A stretch of 64,000 bases of DNA from Entomortierella parvispora (GCA_963573315.1 OY752142.1:2542001-2606000), one strand, 5' to 3'. Shown: positions 23,948-35,900, numbered from the stretch's first letter. Made by a program: numbers and translations. Notes: generated by a model from the sequence alone, not told the origin.

Positions 23948-24559
23948 ATTTGGCGTGGCTTCAATGCGGGGCTGTGCTGTGCTGCTCCCTTTCCTTGGTT
24001 GCTGCTCTGCTATACTACAGTAGTTGCTGCCAATCCATGAACACACTACATATGGTCATCCTGTTCCTGATCATGTTCCTGATCCTGGTTCTAGCTCTGG
24101 TCCTGGTCCTGGTCCTGATCCTGGCTCTGAAGCGGACCCTCTGCCACAGACGCCGATCCCGCACCATCGTTGGCTGTCTCCTCCAACGTCCCTGTGTCCC
24201 TGTGTGTGTCTGCTGTGTATTGTGTTGTGTCCATCCAACCCCAGCGTCCGTGTCCCCGCGTACCTTCTCTCTCTGATCCGGATCCGACCGCCCACATGAA
24301 CAACATGAACAAGAACCAAGCGACTTTTCTGTGCCCTCTTATTCTTTTCTCTCTCTCTCTCTCTCCTCTCTTCTCTTTCTCTCTCTCTCTCTCTTCTCTT
24401 TCTCTTTCTTCCTTTTCTGTTCTCTCTCTCTCTTTCACACACCTCTCTCATTCCTCTTCTGCTCATTTCTCTTTTATTCTTCATTCTTCTCTCATTCTCT
24501 TTCATTCTCTCTCACTCCTCCTCCCCTTTCTCCTTCTCTCACCAGCAACCCACATCTTG
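23567..24559. promoter_or_regulatory. divergent intergenic region between Egh1-like and MFS genes
   Basis: 993 bp separate the two oppositely directed start codons, so both promoters lie here. It contains a (GT)16-like tract (23905-23937), a CTGGTC/CTGATC-type repeat (about 24060-24130) and a CT-rich stretch (24345-24540) leading into the transporter start. No TATA box stands out. Several open frames cross the region but are low-complexity. Confidence 0.6.
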
Positions 24560-27408
24560 ATGATTGCCCCGGTTCCGAACCAGGGTTCGTCCGAGGAGCG
24601 GAGGCCTTTGCTCAACTCGTCTTCTTCCTCCAGCGACAAGAACAGGTCTCTCTTCTACAGGGCCAGACGATCCCCTGTTGCCGTGGCATGTGTTGTTGCC
24701 ATGGCTCTCTTCACAGACATGGTATGAAAGAAAGAACAAGCATGAAACCAAGGACAGACAGGCACCAGGAACCAGTCAGTCTCTGAGACTGGTTCTATGA
24801 GGTGTCTCCGTCCTGGTTGCTCCTGGCCACCCAAAAAAAAAAAAAAAATGGCGGGGAAACAAGTTCAAGGTTGCTTCTCTGGAGAAGGAGAAAAGGACAT
24901 TTTTCTGGCTGTCGGACTTGACATTGGGGACCGATTATCTGATCTCGGTTTGGCATCTTGCTCTCTTTGTTCTTTTTTTCTTTTCTGTTGACAGGTCGTC
25001 TATGGTGTGGTCGTGCCCATCTTGCCCATGATCGTCAAGGAGCGACTCGGCGGTAACTCGAGTGCGATCGGTCTGCTCTTTGCTTGTTACGGTAATATCT
25101 CCTCTTCCCTTTCCATCTCTCTTCTTTTTTTTCCTTCTTCTTGGGTTACAGGCAGGAGCGTAGCGATAAGGATGCAAAGGGAACCAAAAACGACCTAAAA
25201 AGGATCAGGGGAGGGGAGAAGGAGGCGCCTCAAAAGATCAAACAGACAGACAGATAGAGCGCCAAGGACAAGCATGCAGGTGGTGGTTATCATTGGCCGA
25301 GAGGAACCATGTGATGCATGGGTTCGGAACTCTCCCACCAAACTACTTACTGTCCACGAGGATTGACCCAATACTTTTTGGAGAACACGTTCTCAGCCCA
25401 CGCATGCAAGGGAAATGACAAAGAAACAGGAAGCACAAAAAAAAATGAGAGCACAAAAATCCGAGGAAATAGACTCTCGGTCTGCTGTCCTTGACTTCAC
25501 AGCCTCTCACGGCACTCATGACAGGATCAGGAAACAACATGGGAGTTGCACTCTGGACGGGAAGTTGGACTGAACTCGCGATTTGGATCTGTGAGGGCGA
25601 ATCGTTGAAAGACTGGTTGGGAGTGCAGAAAATGATCCGCTGATAGACAGCCCGACAGACTGACATGACAGAAAGACTGAGACTGACCAACTGACTGACT
25701 GTCTGACTGACTGACTGACTGACTCCCTGGCTCTAACGACTATCGCTACGACTCTTATAGCCATCGGTCTGCTTGCATCCACCCCTTTCTTCGCCATCCT
25801 GAGCGACAAGTACCAGAACAGGAGGGTCAGTGGTGGATCTCTTTTAATATACATGTCTCTTGATTGTTGTTCCCCTCTCGGTTCTTGCGGATCTGCTGAC
25901 AACGAATCTCTTTCCACACCTCCTACATGAATTGGACAAACCACAAAAACAGATACCCATGATGGTCGGAATGCTCGGACTCGCCGTCGCAACAATCGGA
26001 TTCTCCTTGGCGTCCAACTACTGGGTCCTTATCATTGCCAGAATTGGACAGGGTTCTGCCGGCGGAGCCTCATGGTACTTTTGAGAAGCGAATGTTTTGG
26101 CGTCTTTCTTGCACTGTTCCCCCCTCCCACCCCCATTGTATGACCTCATTTTGCTAACATGTCTATCGCATCGCACAATGTATTTTAGGACTATTGGCTT
26201 GGGTCTCTTGGCGGATGTATACCCTCCTGACAACCTCGGCTTTGTCATGGGCGCGACAATGATGGCCAATGCTGTTGGATTCATGCTAGGACCAGTTGTA
26301 GGCGCTTACTTTTACGACTATCATGGATACAAGGCACCTTTCATCTTTTGTGCTGCCTTGGCAATCCTGGACTTTTTGTGCATTCTCTTTATTGCCGAAC
26401 CAGAAAAGAGAAAAATTTCCCCGTCCTCCTCTTCATCGGCTGTGGATCAGGATGTTGACGGCCTGGGAATCGGAGAACCGTCAACAAGCACCATCGTTGC
26501 AGTGGAACGCACGGCTGCCGCCATCTCGGACCCAAAGCACGCTCAAGAGATTTTGGACGATGGACTGCATCACCACTCGTCTTCCAATGCAGAGTCTTCT
26601 GGATATGGTAGTATTCCCGCTTCGGCCTCTGCTGCACCTGTGGAAGACCCATCCATGTTTGAAATTGCCTGTAACTGGACCATTGTTTGCTGTTTGCTCG
26701 CCACTTTTGTCGCTGCCAGTGTTTTCTCGGGTAAGGAACCACGCTTCTCTTGAACTAGCAGAGAAGGAACCCTCCCCTCCCCTCCGGTTTTTCTTTCATG
26801 CATCGTCACCTGTCTCTTACTTTTTTGATCTTTTTTCTGCTCTAGGCTTGGAACCCATCTTTCCTCTGTATTTGCAGGAACTTTTGGATGCATCTGTGAC
26901 GCAAACAGGATTGATGTTGACAGCAGCGATTTTCCCTACTCTCTTTGCATCCCTTATCGGATACTGGTCGGATCGGGTGGGCCACTTCTACGTGTCCCTC
27001 TTGGGCATGATTTTGTTCTCCATAGCAACATTTTCATTGGTGCTACCGACCACGTTCCTGTCGTTTGTACTGCCTTTGATGCTGTTTGGGCTGGGATCGT
27101 CCATGATCTTGACACCACTTTTGCCAGCCATGGCGGATGTGGTCAACAAGAATGGATGGAACTGTTATGCAAAGACATACGCTCTCTACAACATGACGTA
27201 TTCGCTCTCCATGGCAGCAGGTCCCATCTTGGCTGGGTATGTCTATGACGATTTCGGGTTCCGTTGGACCATGACCATGTTCGGCATTATGTGTGTCCTG
27301 GCCACACCTGTGATCTTTTCTGCTCAAATCAAGAATGTGGTATCGCATCTGGCTGTCTGGCGTCGACAAGTGTCGGAGGACGAGAGGAGGTCTCAACAGT
27401 CGGCCTAA
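24560..27408 (+). CDS. MFS transporter, DHA1/VMAT-like, 516 aa
   Basis: Six exons (24560-24721, 24995-25091, 25761-25825, 25953-26074, 26189-26730, 26846-27408) join in phase into 516 residues. The cytosolic N-terminus has a serine run and RRPLL, a dileucine-like sorting signal. TM1 holds VACVVAMALFTDMVVYGVVVP, typical of the drug:H+ antiporter-1/vesicular amine transporter branch. The loop 2-3 signature is ILSDKYQNRR and TM4 has RIGQGSAGG. A long, serine-rich cytosolic loop of about 90 residues divides the two six-helix halves. The second half has the matching GYWSDRVG motif and GPILAGYVYDDFGFRWT. Substrate cannot be read from sequence; monoamines, polyamines and drugs are all known for this branch. 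Intron 2 is 669 nt and contains a (GACT)n repeat. The gene is convergent with the XPG-Fanzor gene, with 145 bp between stops. Confidence 0.9.
25681..25725 (+). repeat. (GACT)n repeat in intron 2 of the MFS gene
   Basis: Imperfect tetranucleotide tract of the same unit as at 22791-22837, both intronic. Confidence 0.85.
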
Positions 27409-27553
27409 GAGAGGAAGGTGGGAAGATTGGGTGGTCCTCTTCTGGCACCTCCCTGGACCTCGTGTACATTTTTAGCAATTTTTTTTTTTCAGTAGATCCA
27501 TATTATCTCTTAGTCCGTTATCCAGACGAGATAAAAATAACTATAAGTTCAAA

Positions 27554-30500
27554 TTATAGAGGTTGGAGGGAAGAAGGTGGGGGTCGCGCGAGCTGTGGGG
27601 GTCGGTCTTGCTGCTGGACATATCGCTCTCCGATTATCGCAATGTTGTGTGCTCCCACACAGTCTCTGTGGATCCATCGGCCACACTGCGTGCATGCACA
27701 CGTCCTCATGGAGGGTTTTGCAAGGCGTGTCGCGACGTTCTTGCCTATGCACGTGGGACACATTGTCGATGATAGGTATTCGTCGCCAATGACGGCCTTG
27801 TAGCCCAATGCCTGCACCTATCATGAGCGAGGGAAAATATATAATCATTGAGAGAGAGAGCGCGTGGATACTACCAAGATCATGTGTGTTTTTACCTTTT
27901 GGAAAAGACGCCTTAGGAAAGTGGTGTGGAGAGACGTCAAGTTGAATCCTGTTTTGAATTTGCCGTTGCCCAGTACAAAAAGAACCCTCCTGTCTTGAAT
28001 AGGAACTCCTTCGCACGCCAATTCCACCAACTTTAAAACACCGTTCACCGCAAGGTCCATTTCTGCAAGCTTGGATTTCTTGTGGTCGTGAGCCGCTTTC
28101 TTCCAGGTTACTGACGAATAAAACCCGTGTATTAAAGGTTCAATTTGGAAGTACTGCCGGTGTCTGTCTTCAATGGCTGTGATATCGTGGTAATTGAGCT
28201 GATGTAGGGCGTTTTGCAGGTCGTGCACCGAAGGCAACAAAGTTGGTTTATCTTGGTCCTGACCCTGCTGAGTACAAGCCCACAAGGAAGGACCTATGCA
28301 GTCGTTTGATCCTGCTGTTGGTTGGGCCCGTTTGCAATGCTCCGCCCATTCTCGGAATGCAAGCGTCGGCTGATAAAGCGATGACCTTTTCACCGTCAGG
28401 TTGACAACCCTTTCTCCCGGCAAGGTGACACAAAAGGCGCCACTGACCACCTCTCCTGGATCTATTCCGATAACAACAACAGATTCAAGATCTTGACCGA
28501 ATTCAGCAACCAATCTGTCCTTGTCGGGATACAGGGTCTCAATCCTCCTCATGAACTGTTTGTGCCTCGACGATTTCCATGGCTTGTAAAGATCATATGC
28601 GAGGATCTGAATCTCATGCCCGTCGGTTCGAATCATGTTATTCAGCGCGTATCTGTATTGTCCAGACACCCGGGGTGGCATGGGGAGTCGAGGTGGTTCA
28701 GGGGCTACCAGCGATGGTGCCGACGAGGAGGACAATGGCTGCTGGGCTGTGAGGGAGTTGTTGTGCAGTCTCCGGTAGTGGTTAATCCGTCTCTTGTTGT
28801 ATTGTTCCAGCGCCAGCTGACCGTACAAGTCTGGAAAGGCGTTGCTCCGCTCGTCCATAGAGGTTATTTTCTTCCCGTACGGTGTCTGTTTTTTCTTGGC
28901 AGCCTTGATACTGGACCGGTCTCCGACAAACAACTGTTTAATGACATTTCCGTAGGAGTTTTTCTGGAGGTGAGTGGCACGTTGTCGATTGCAGACGGTG
29001 GTCGTCAAGATGTCGCTCACTCGTCCTGCCGTTACCCCCCACAGTAATGCCACCAGAGCCTCCTCATTCAGGTCAATGAAAGAGTCTGTCATCCCTGCTT
29101 GGATACAAAACTTTGGCTGTTTTACGGATGTCGGTATCTGCAGCAAATAACGCCAGCAAAGTCCCAAGTGGCCCTTCTTAAACGTCATCTTTTGGGATGC
29201 TTTCCTTGGGTCGTCGTCGGACTCTTCGTCATCTGCGGACAGTTCGGCTTCGTTGATGGCGTCGTTGATGGCAACATCTGATTCCTTTTCGTCATCCACT
29301 ACCCCCATAAGCTCAGTGCAGTCTAAAGATAACTTTGTCAACTGCAGCACGCAAGAGTATTCTTCAATTAGATCAATTTTTTTAGAATGCACTGATCCAA
29401 TTTTCAAAAACCACTTCGCTCAGTACCTTGTTGCAGAGAGTGGTGGGCAATTTGCGATAATGCAGCTTGATTGCTAGACCGATTCTTGGTGTCAGCTCAG
29501 CAATGACATTGCTCAGGGGTAGGTTGGACGGGTTTAATGCCTCGAACTCTGGGTGGAGCTCCTTGAATTTGTCAAAGGTCCTTTGTGCTTCAGCCACTGC
29601 ATCCTTGGATTGTTCCTTAACAGGACGGCGACCACTTTTCATGTCAGAAGAGCCTCGCATGACAAACGATAAAAGATTCTGCACGAATCTTTCTAGCCAG
29701 TCAGTCTTTGAATCCAGGACATTTTCCAGAAACTCGTCCCCTGTGCTGTCAATCAGGTGCCGCAAAATCCTCATCTCCATCATCTTCAGTACATAATGCT
29801 TGGCACTGTTGGTGATGGAGACAGCCTGATCTAGACGCTGGATTACTAGAGTGCTCTCTTCTCTGGAGAGATTTGTGGCACGCAAGAGACACCCATGAAG
29901 AGAACCCGTGGTCAGAGTAACGGTTGCAAAAGCAGATTTGAAGGATTTTTTAAGAGCCTTTGGACCCGCTGTCGGTGATGTGGGAATAGGGAGCTCCTTC
30001 TTGCGTGTCTTTTTCACCGGGGAAGTCGGTGGCTGATCGGACTTGGCAGTTGGTTTACGCGGTTTTGGTTTTTTGGGCGTCGAAGGCGTCAGGTTCGCAA
30101 GCTCAACGTCGTCTATGGGACTTGCAATCTTCAGCGTAACTGCTTGGGGAAGATATCGATCATTCAGGTCGGTCCGAGATCGAAATCTAAAGAGGTACAT
30201 GAACGATATGTGAGAACGTTGGAGTTGATGCAACTTTGTCTTTTAGTTCCCAAAAAGATACGAACCTTGATTTCTCCCACTTCTTCTTTCTTCTTTCCTG
30301 CGTCCTCCGGGCCGTCTTCCTTTGTCGTTTCTGCTCCCTTTTCTGTGCACGGCTCGGGTCAGGGACAGGCTGGACGGACGTCGAAGAGTATGCCACGTCT
30401 GTTGAGGGTGCTATGGGGCCCGATTCGGCTATTGGTGCTGGTGGTGCCAATGGCGGCTCCGTATGTGGTGGTTTTGCAAGGCCAAGGGCAAAACGGCTCC

Positions 30501-31978
30501 AACTTCGCTTCGCTTTCTTGAGTTCCACTTTGTTGACTATGGACAAAAGGCGCTGGTGAATGTCCAGCGTTGGACTGGTTCCATCTGCATTTAGGGCTGT
30601 CTCCTCACAGTGAACAAATGCCCGCACTGCATTGTCAAAGCTGTTGGCTAACACGCTCAGCTGCTTGTCGGCACTGGCTATTCGTCGAAGATCCTTCTGG
30701 TGGGCCTTTACCGGGGAAGGGTTGGCGATTCTCTTCAGACGTTTCTGGCAACTCGCGATAGCTGCCTCCTTTGACTTCTCCGCAGTCTGATGTATGGCAT
30801 GGACGTACTCTTCGATTTTCTGGTAAATCCATTTTGCCTGGTCATCTTTGCTGACAATGTCAGAGCTCCCCGTCACAACCTGTTTAACCTTGGCCACGTT
30901 CGATGCCAGTTGGTAGAGTGGCATGCCTGCGGTATAGTCGTTGGTCGTCAAGACAGAAACGAGTACGAGATGCGCCGGAGTTTGGAGTTCGAGTTCGTCC
31001 AATAGTGCCTGCTTGCTGAAAGTGGTCCAAGTCAAGGGCCGACCAACGGGCATCGTGATTGTAGTCACCGACTCGTATGCCATAAAGTCAGAATCTTTGG
31101 TAATGATCCTGACATTATCTGGTGGTTGGGCATTCGTCACGCGGTTTGCAATGCATGTGTCACTCTGGTGGGTACACTGGCATATTTTCCATCCGCTTTC
31201 ATGGAGCTGTGTGATGATATCCTTGATTGCGCTCGCGGGAACTCGGTACGAAGCCTTCACTCTCTTGTATAGCTGGGTAGTATTCCCGATCCTGCCCTCG
31301 TCATAGTCTTTCTCTAGCTTGCCTACTCGCGTCTCCAAGGTTTGGTCGCGTTTTCTGTGAGCAAGTTCCTTCTCCAGGGAGCGGGAGCCGTCAAAGTGAA
31401 GTGTTGTATGATCCTTGCTCAAGTAGGATACAAGGATTCGATCGATTGTCTTCCCCAAGGATCGATAATCCTAAAAAGCAGTGCGATTGAAACGGTTAGT
31501 ATTCTAATCGAAAAGGCATGACTCTTGTTGTAATGATCAGACTCTTTTTATGAAGAGCAGATATACGTACAACGCTCCTTTCATCAGCATCGTTTGCTTC
31601 CAGAGACCTGTCTTGGTTAAAACGAATCTGGGATGGTTGTTCTGCCAGCATATCCTGCATCGTTGCCACAATGCCATAAGGGGTGCCTTGGCTTGAAAGA
31701 TCCACCCGGGCGCGTTTTGGATGCAGAGTAGCCTCATCTGCTCCTGGTCGCTTCGGAATGGTTGTTGACGGTGGTGTGGACGCGCTCGTTGGGACAGTGG
31801 GCGAAGCTACCTGACGCCGAGCATTTTTGGCTGCGAACGCCACATCCAGGTGAAAACCATGACTGTGAATTATTCCGAAAAACATGGAGGCGCAGTCCAC
31901 ATGACAGGTGAATCCTCGTAGGTCCTCCTCAACTCCATCGGTCGATTTGATCCTTGCTGCAAGGCCCTGGATCCCCAT
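27554..31978 (-). CDS. XPG/FEN1-like nuclease fused to a Fanzor (TnpB-like) RuvC nuclease, 1360 aa
   Basis: Five exons (31571-31978, 30266-31470, 29427-30186, 27896-29341, 27554-27817) join through GT-AG introns, each in phase, into 1360 residues without a stop. N-terminal half: MGIQGL at residue 1, then D28, D163 (HFDG) with a basic LAHRKR helix, QSD (238-240), KDSDF (D262, D264) and NDY (D314). These match the order of the XPG/FEN1 active site. A basic, proline-rich linker follows (about 440-600). The middle region (about 600-1070) has no domain I can name. C-terminal part: D1085 in GIDPGEV, GNGKF (1249), GDEYLSS (E1286), a CPTC...CTQC zinc ribbon (1293-1318) and HRDCVGAHN (D1325). This is the RuvC/zinc-ribbon pattern of Fanzor and TnpB, the RNA-guided nucleases. 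No TIRs or guide-RNA locus were recognised. Whether one mRNA spans all exons needs transcript data. Confidence 0.82.
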
Positions 31979-32140
31979 GGTAATCTATGCCATTGTTGTG
32001 TTTAAAGAAGAAAGTTAGTGTCATTACTTTTGCTTGTCTAGCACTGGCAGGGTCCAGACGGTAGCGAAATGTAACGAAAAGCATACAGGCTTGTGTCCAC
32101 GAAAGGGTGAATGAGGGTGCAGTAAAGATGGGTAATGGGG

Positions 32141-32182
32141 TGTGTATGTGTGTGTATGTGTGTGTATGTGTGTGTGTATGTG
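32141..32182 (+). repeat. (TGTGTGTA)n microsatellite upstream of the XPG-Fanzor gene
   Basis: Alternating GT with regular ATGT interruptions, about 160-200 bp upstream of the start codon of the minus-strand gene. Confidence 0.88.
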
Positions 32183-32558
32183 GGTTGGAGAAGATGGAGC
32201 TGTTGATGATTTGAAAGGAGGATCAAAACAATGGAAAGTGAAAGCGTACGAATGACCAATGCTGCTTTACCCGTACACTCTTTTTATCAGTTCCTTGCGC
32301 GTGGTCCAACTGATGGAACCGAACTGCCCGTCCTCTGAAAACACAATCCACAACAAATCCAGCTCAGTAGGAAATAGCGCTCATCGCTATCACCTTTCGT
32401 GCTCTACGATTATATGGTGGGAGATCACCAAGAGATGGTATTTCTTTGCGAAACTCGAGACGCGACAGTTCTAGCATGCTTGTTTGACTTGATATCTAAA
32501 GTCGAATACAGATCGCAAGCGCAAGCCAGATGACGAGCCCAACCCTTGTGATGGACTT

Positions 32559-32756
32559 TCAAGTACGGCCGACAGAGTCAGCACTCTTGTCAACTGCTTG
32601 GATGTTCGTATTGGCGGCAATGGCACCAAATATGTCATCAGATAAAAAAAGGCAAGTGGCCGTAACTGGTGCTGCGATCAGGCTGTCCAAGATATCTGGC
32701 AAGACAACCCTTGATAAGTGTTCAACGGTTCGAATTGGACGGTACTGAAGCTTCAA
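32559..32756 (-). pseudogene. possible PiggyBac-type transposase fragment
   Basis: A 65-codon open stretch on the minus strand contains FLSDDIFGAIAANTNIQA. This resembles the N-terminal part of PiggyBac (DDE_Tnp_1_7) transposases, where an F-x-D-E/D-I...I...TN-x-x-A pattern precedes the catalytic domain. Both sides are degenerate and no catalytic core follows. The call rests on one short motif and could be chance. Confidence 0.25.
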
Positions 32757-32989
32757 TACTTTTGCCTTTCTTGATCTTGGTTGCAGCCATTGGCTCTTGA
32801 GTCCAGTTCAACTTCGCCCTCCTCCTCGACCCTTTTGTCGTTGTCTCAAGGAGTTTGTGTCAACCTTCACAATTGCAAAACCAAAAGCACCTGGCAAATT
32901 TGCCCAGCTGACGGTGTAAGGGATAAATGATTTTTTTTGTCAGGGTGAACGATATGGTCCATATTTTTGTTGTTTATTATATCAGAAGA

Positions 32990-35900
32990 TCAGGAAGTCT
33001 GCCGATCGTTCAAGACCAACGCCGCGCCATCTTTTGGTTCCTCCCCTTTCATAGTTACAGCCTCGGCTGTAACCGCCGCCTCTATCTTCTTATTAATCAT
33101 CCTCTCCCTCTCCCTCTCCGCCTCTGCCTCCTCAGCATCCATGGCGTCGTCTTGGCCGAGCGAGCCCAACAGTGGGACCAGCAATGCATCGACTTTATCC
33201 ATAGCGACATTACAGCAAAGTGCAATCAGTCGCTGATACTCGTGCTGTCGTCGACCGTGCTGACTCTTGGCCTCGACCAACTGTCCCACCAGTTCTTTTC
33301 GTCGCTCCTGCAAGGGAATCAATTGGGCCCTTAGTTGTGCAGCTTCCGCCTCCAGGTTTGAAGGGGTCTTGTCGCTAGAAGAGGCAGGCGGCGGTGCTGG
33401 TGGTGATACTATTGTTGGGATAGGATCAACATCCATAGCATCTGGGTCCTTTGCCTCATCAGCACTTTCGCCGTCCATGATCTGGTCATCAGTCTGCTTC
33501 TCTTCCGTTTGCTGTTTCTCCTGCTGCTGCTGCTGTTGTTGTTGATGATCATGATGAGGGAGAGAGTTGGATGGTAGTGAGGTTCCCCCATTCGCGACAA
33601 GGGCCGCCGCTGCTATCCCAGCCTTTAACCGCTCTTCCTCTTGTTCGACCAACTCTTGTAATCGAAGCCGCTGCCGTCCCTCAATCTCTTGTCGGATCAA
33701 TCCCTCCAAATGTCGAATCTGTTCCTGGACTTTTTCCAAGCCCGCGGCTTGACCTTTAAACTCGAAAATCATTCGATGGCCGGTCTGAACTTCAATCTGG
33801 ATCTCTCGCAACAGACTCTGGGCTTCTTGAAGATCCTGATCCTTCTCAAACAGATCCTTCTCATATGAATGCGTCAACCGGCCAAAAAGATCGCTCACGG
33901 TCGGGATCACTCGTTGGTTCGAAAGAGCAGAGGGTGGGGCCGTCGTTGAACTTGATCCATTCTGCTGACCATTGCTGTTGCTGGACCCGAGCGTCCCTGG
34001 TCGTGACGAGTTGGCACTTTGAAGGCTCTGGTACAGAGTCTGCGGAGGAATTGGAGCTCCACCGGTACGATGATGGGGTCCTGTGGGCATGCCTTTTCCA
34101 GAGCCCATGTTACTTTGGGCCAAAGTACGGCCCAAAGCTGTGCCTTTGCCCTGTCCCACATGTTCGGGGTGGGTAGAGCTGTGCAAACCCTGAGGTTGAG
34201 ACCGCGAAGATCTTCTTGGAAGACCGACGCCTGGGACCTGTGGAGGTTGCCCTCCATTCTTGGTGACTACGGTCGACAACGACGACGGTGCGTTCATGGC
34301 CTCTGTAGCGGCGTTCTGTTGCTCGAGCAAATAATCCTCTGCATTCTTCCCCTGTCGATTCTGAATCTTCATATCCGCGCCGGAATCCACCAACAGCTTG
34401 ACGACTTTTTTGCCCCCAACCGTCAATCTTGCCGCGATCGTCAATGCCGTGTCTCCGACATGGTCCTGGACATTGATGATCGATGCTAGCTCCGAGGGGT
34501 GGGGCATCAGCTTTTCGAGCAAACATTCCAAATAGTACCGTGCCGGATGGATCTTGCCCCGTTGACCGGCCGTGTTGACAATATGATGGAAAACTGTCTG
34601 CTCGTCCTTGTCGATCGTAAATATTGTCTTTTGAAGCATCTCCAAGAGGGCCGGGAAAGTTTTCTGATCGAAATTGTTGCTAAACAACACACTTCGCATC
34701 AAGGCTGTTTGACCATCTAGGTTCACTCGGAAGGTATCGGCACCATGTTGGATCAAGAGTTGGACAACATCAATCTTGGCCATGGCCGCGGCCCAGTGCA
34801 GAGCTGTATGACCTTCATCATCAATCACAATATTGAAATCCATCTCGGGTGGTGGTTGGGTCAAAATCTTTGGGAGGGTCATGGCGTCCGACACAAAAAA
34901 TTCTAGGAGAGTATTGGCCTGGGGACCACGCGTTGGCAACTCCACGGACGTAGTTGCTGCAGTCGATCCTGCCGCCGTCGCGGAGGAAGAGGTGGATTTG
35001 CGGTCTTCCTGATCCGATCCTTCGCGCGCCAGTGAAGTCGAACGTCTGCCATTGTCACCACCAGCACCATCCTCACCCTCGGGCTCGGCCATTTCCACAT
35101 CCTGATCGTCTGTGGCTTTACGACCACGTTTCCTTCGACGGCCCTCATTGCCCAAAAATAGTTCGTCGCCTGGTCGAGCATTTCTCTTTCGTAAAGCCCG
35201 AGGAGATCTATTCCTGTTAGTCTTGGAGCCTGACGCCACCGGAGAAAGATTTGAAGTTGCGGATGAGTAAGCCTCTTCATCAGAAAGGTCGGAGGGCGAG
35301 TTAAGGCGAGAGCCAGAGGGTGACTCTGTGTGGGTTTGACTTGGGTGAGAAAGACTTGTAGTCTCATCCATGCTTACGTCGCTGTCTTCTACATTTGAAA
35401 GCAAAAGTCAATTCAGTCAGGGTTACAGCCAATAAAAACAATAAAAAGAAAATATGAAATGCAATCTGGGTAACATACCTGCGAGCTCATCAAGGTCAGA
35501 AGCTGTCATGTCTGCATCAGCCTCGTCAACCTGATCATCAGCCGCATCGGTGTCCCCTTCAATGGGCTGACCGCTTTCATCCACGACTGCCAACGCAGGT
35601 CTAGGCTGGATTTGCGAATCCGAACCCTTGAGCTTGAGCTTTTTCAACCTTGGTGTTCCTACAATACCGCCGCTCAGGGGCCGAGGTACTCTGGGTTCCC
35701 GTGGTTTCCGAGGTCGATTCGAAGCTGCTGTAATGTGCTTTGGTGCCAGCGGAGGACTGTTTGTGGTAGCCTCGTATTCAAGAATAGGCTGGAGCAGGTC
35801 CACGACACTGTATTCCTGACACAGTTGAAGACCACGCTCGAAGGGTACCCAGGTTCCTATTTGACAGGGTTTGTGGTTATTTTTCAAGAGTTCATTTCTC

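Larger units (their letters stand above)
31979..32989. other. intergenic 1.0 kb with possible transposase remnant
   Basis: This holds the upstream region of the XPG-Fanzor gene and the 3' flank of the APSES gene. A TGTGTGTA-type microsatellite occupies 32141-32182. A short degenerate coding trace on the minus strand (32559-32756) is listed separately. I saw no inverted repeat pairing this flank with the far side of the XPG-Fanzor gene. Confidence 0.55.

Noticed and set aside
23567-24046. Upstream in-frame extension of the Egh1-like gene with a signal-peptide-like start (MLSSAWLLSILVV)
   Set aside because: The extension is CT-skewed leader translated into S/F/L runs; the double ATG at 23566 begins normal-composition sequence. 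Not fully excluded.
27409-32300. Terminal inverted repeats bounding the XPG-Fanzor gene as a transposon
   Set aside because: Compared both flanks by eye; only a 7-bp direct match (CCAGACG) was seen, which is not meaningful.
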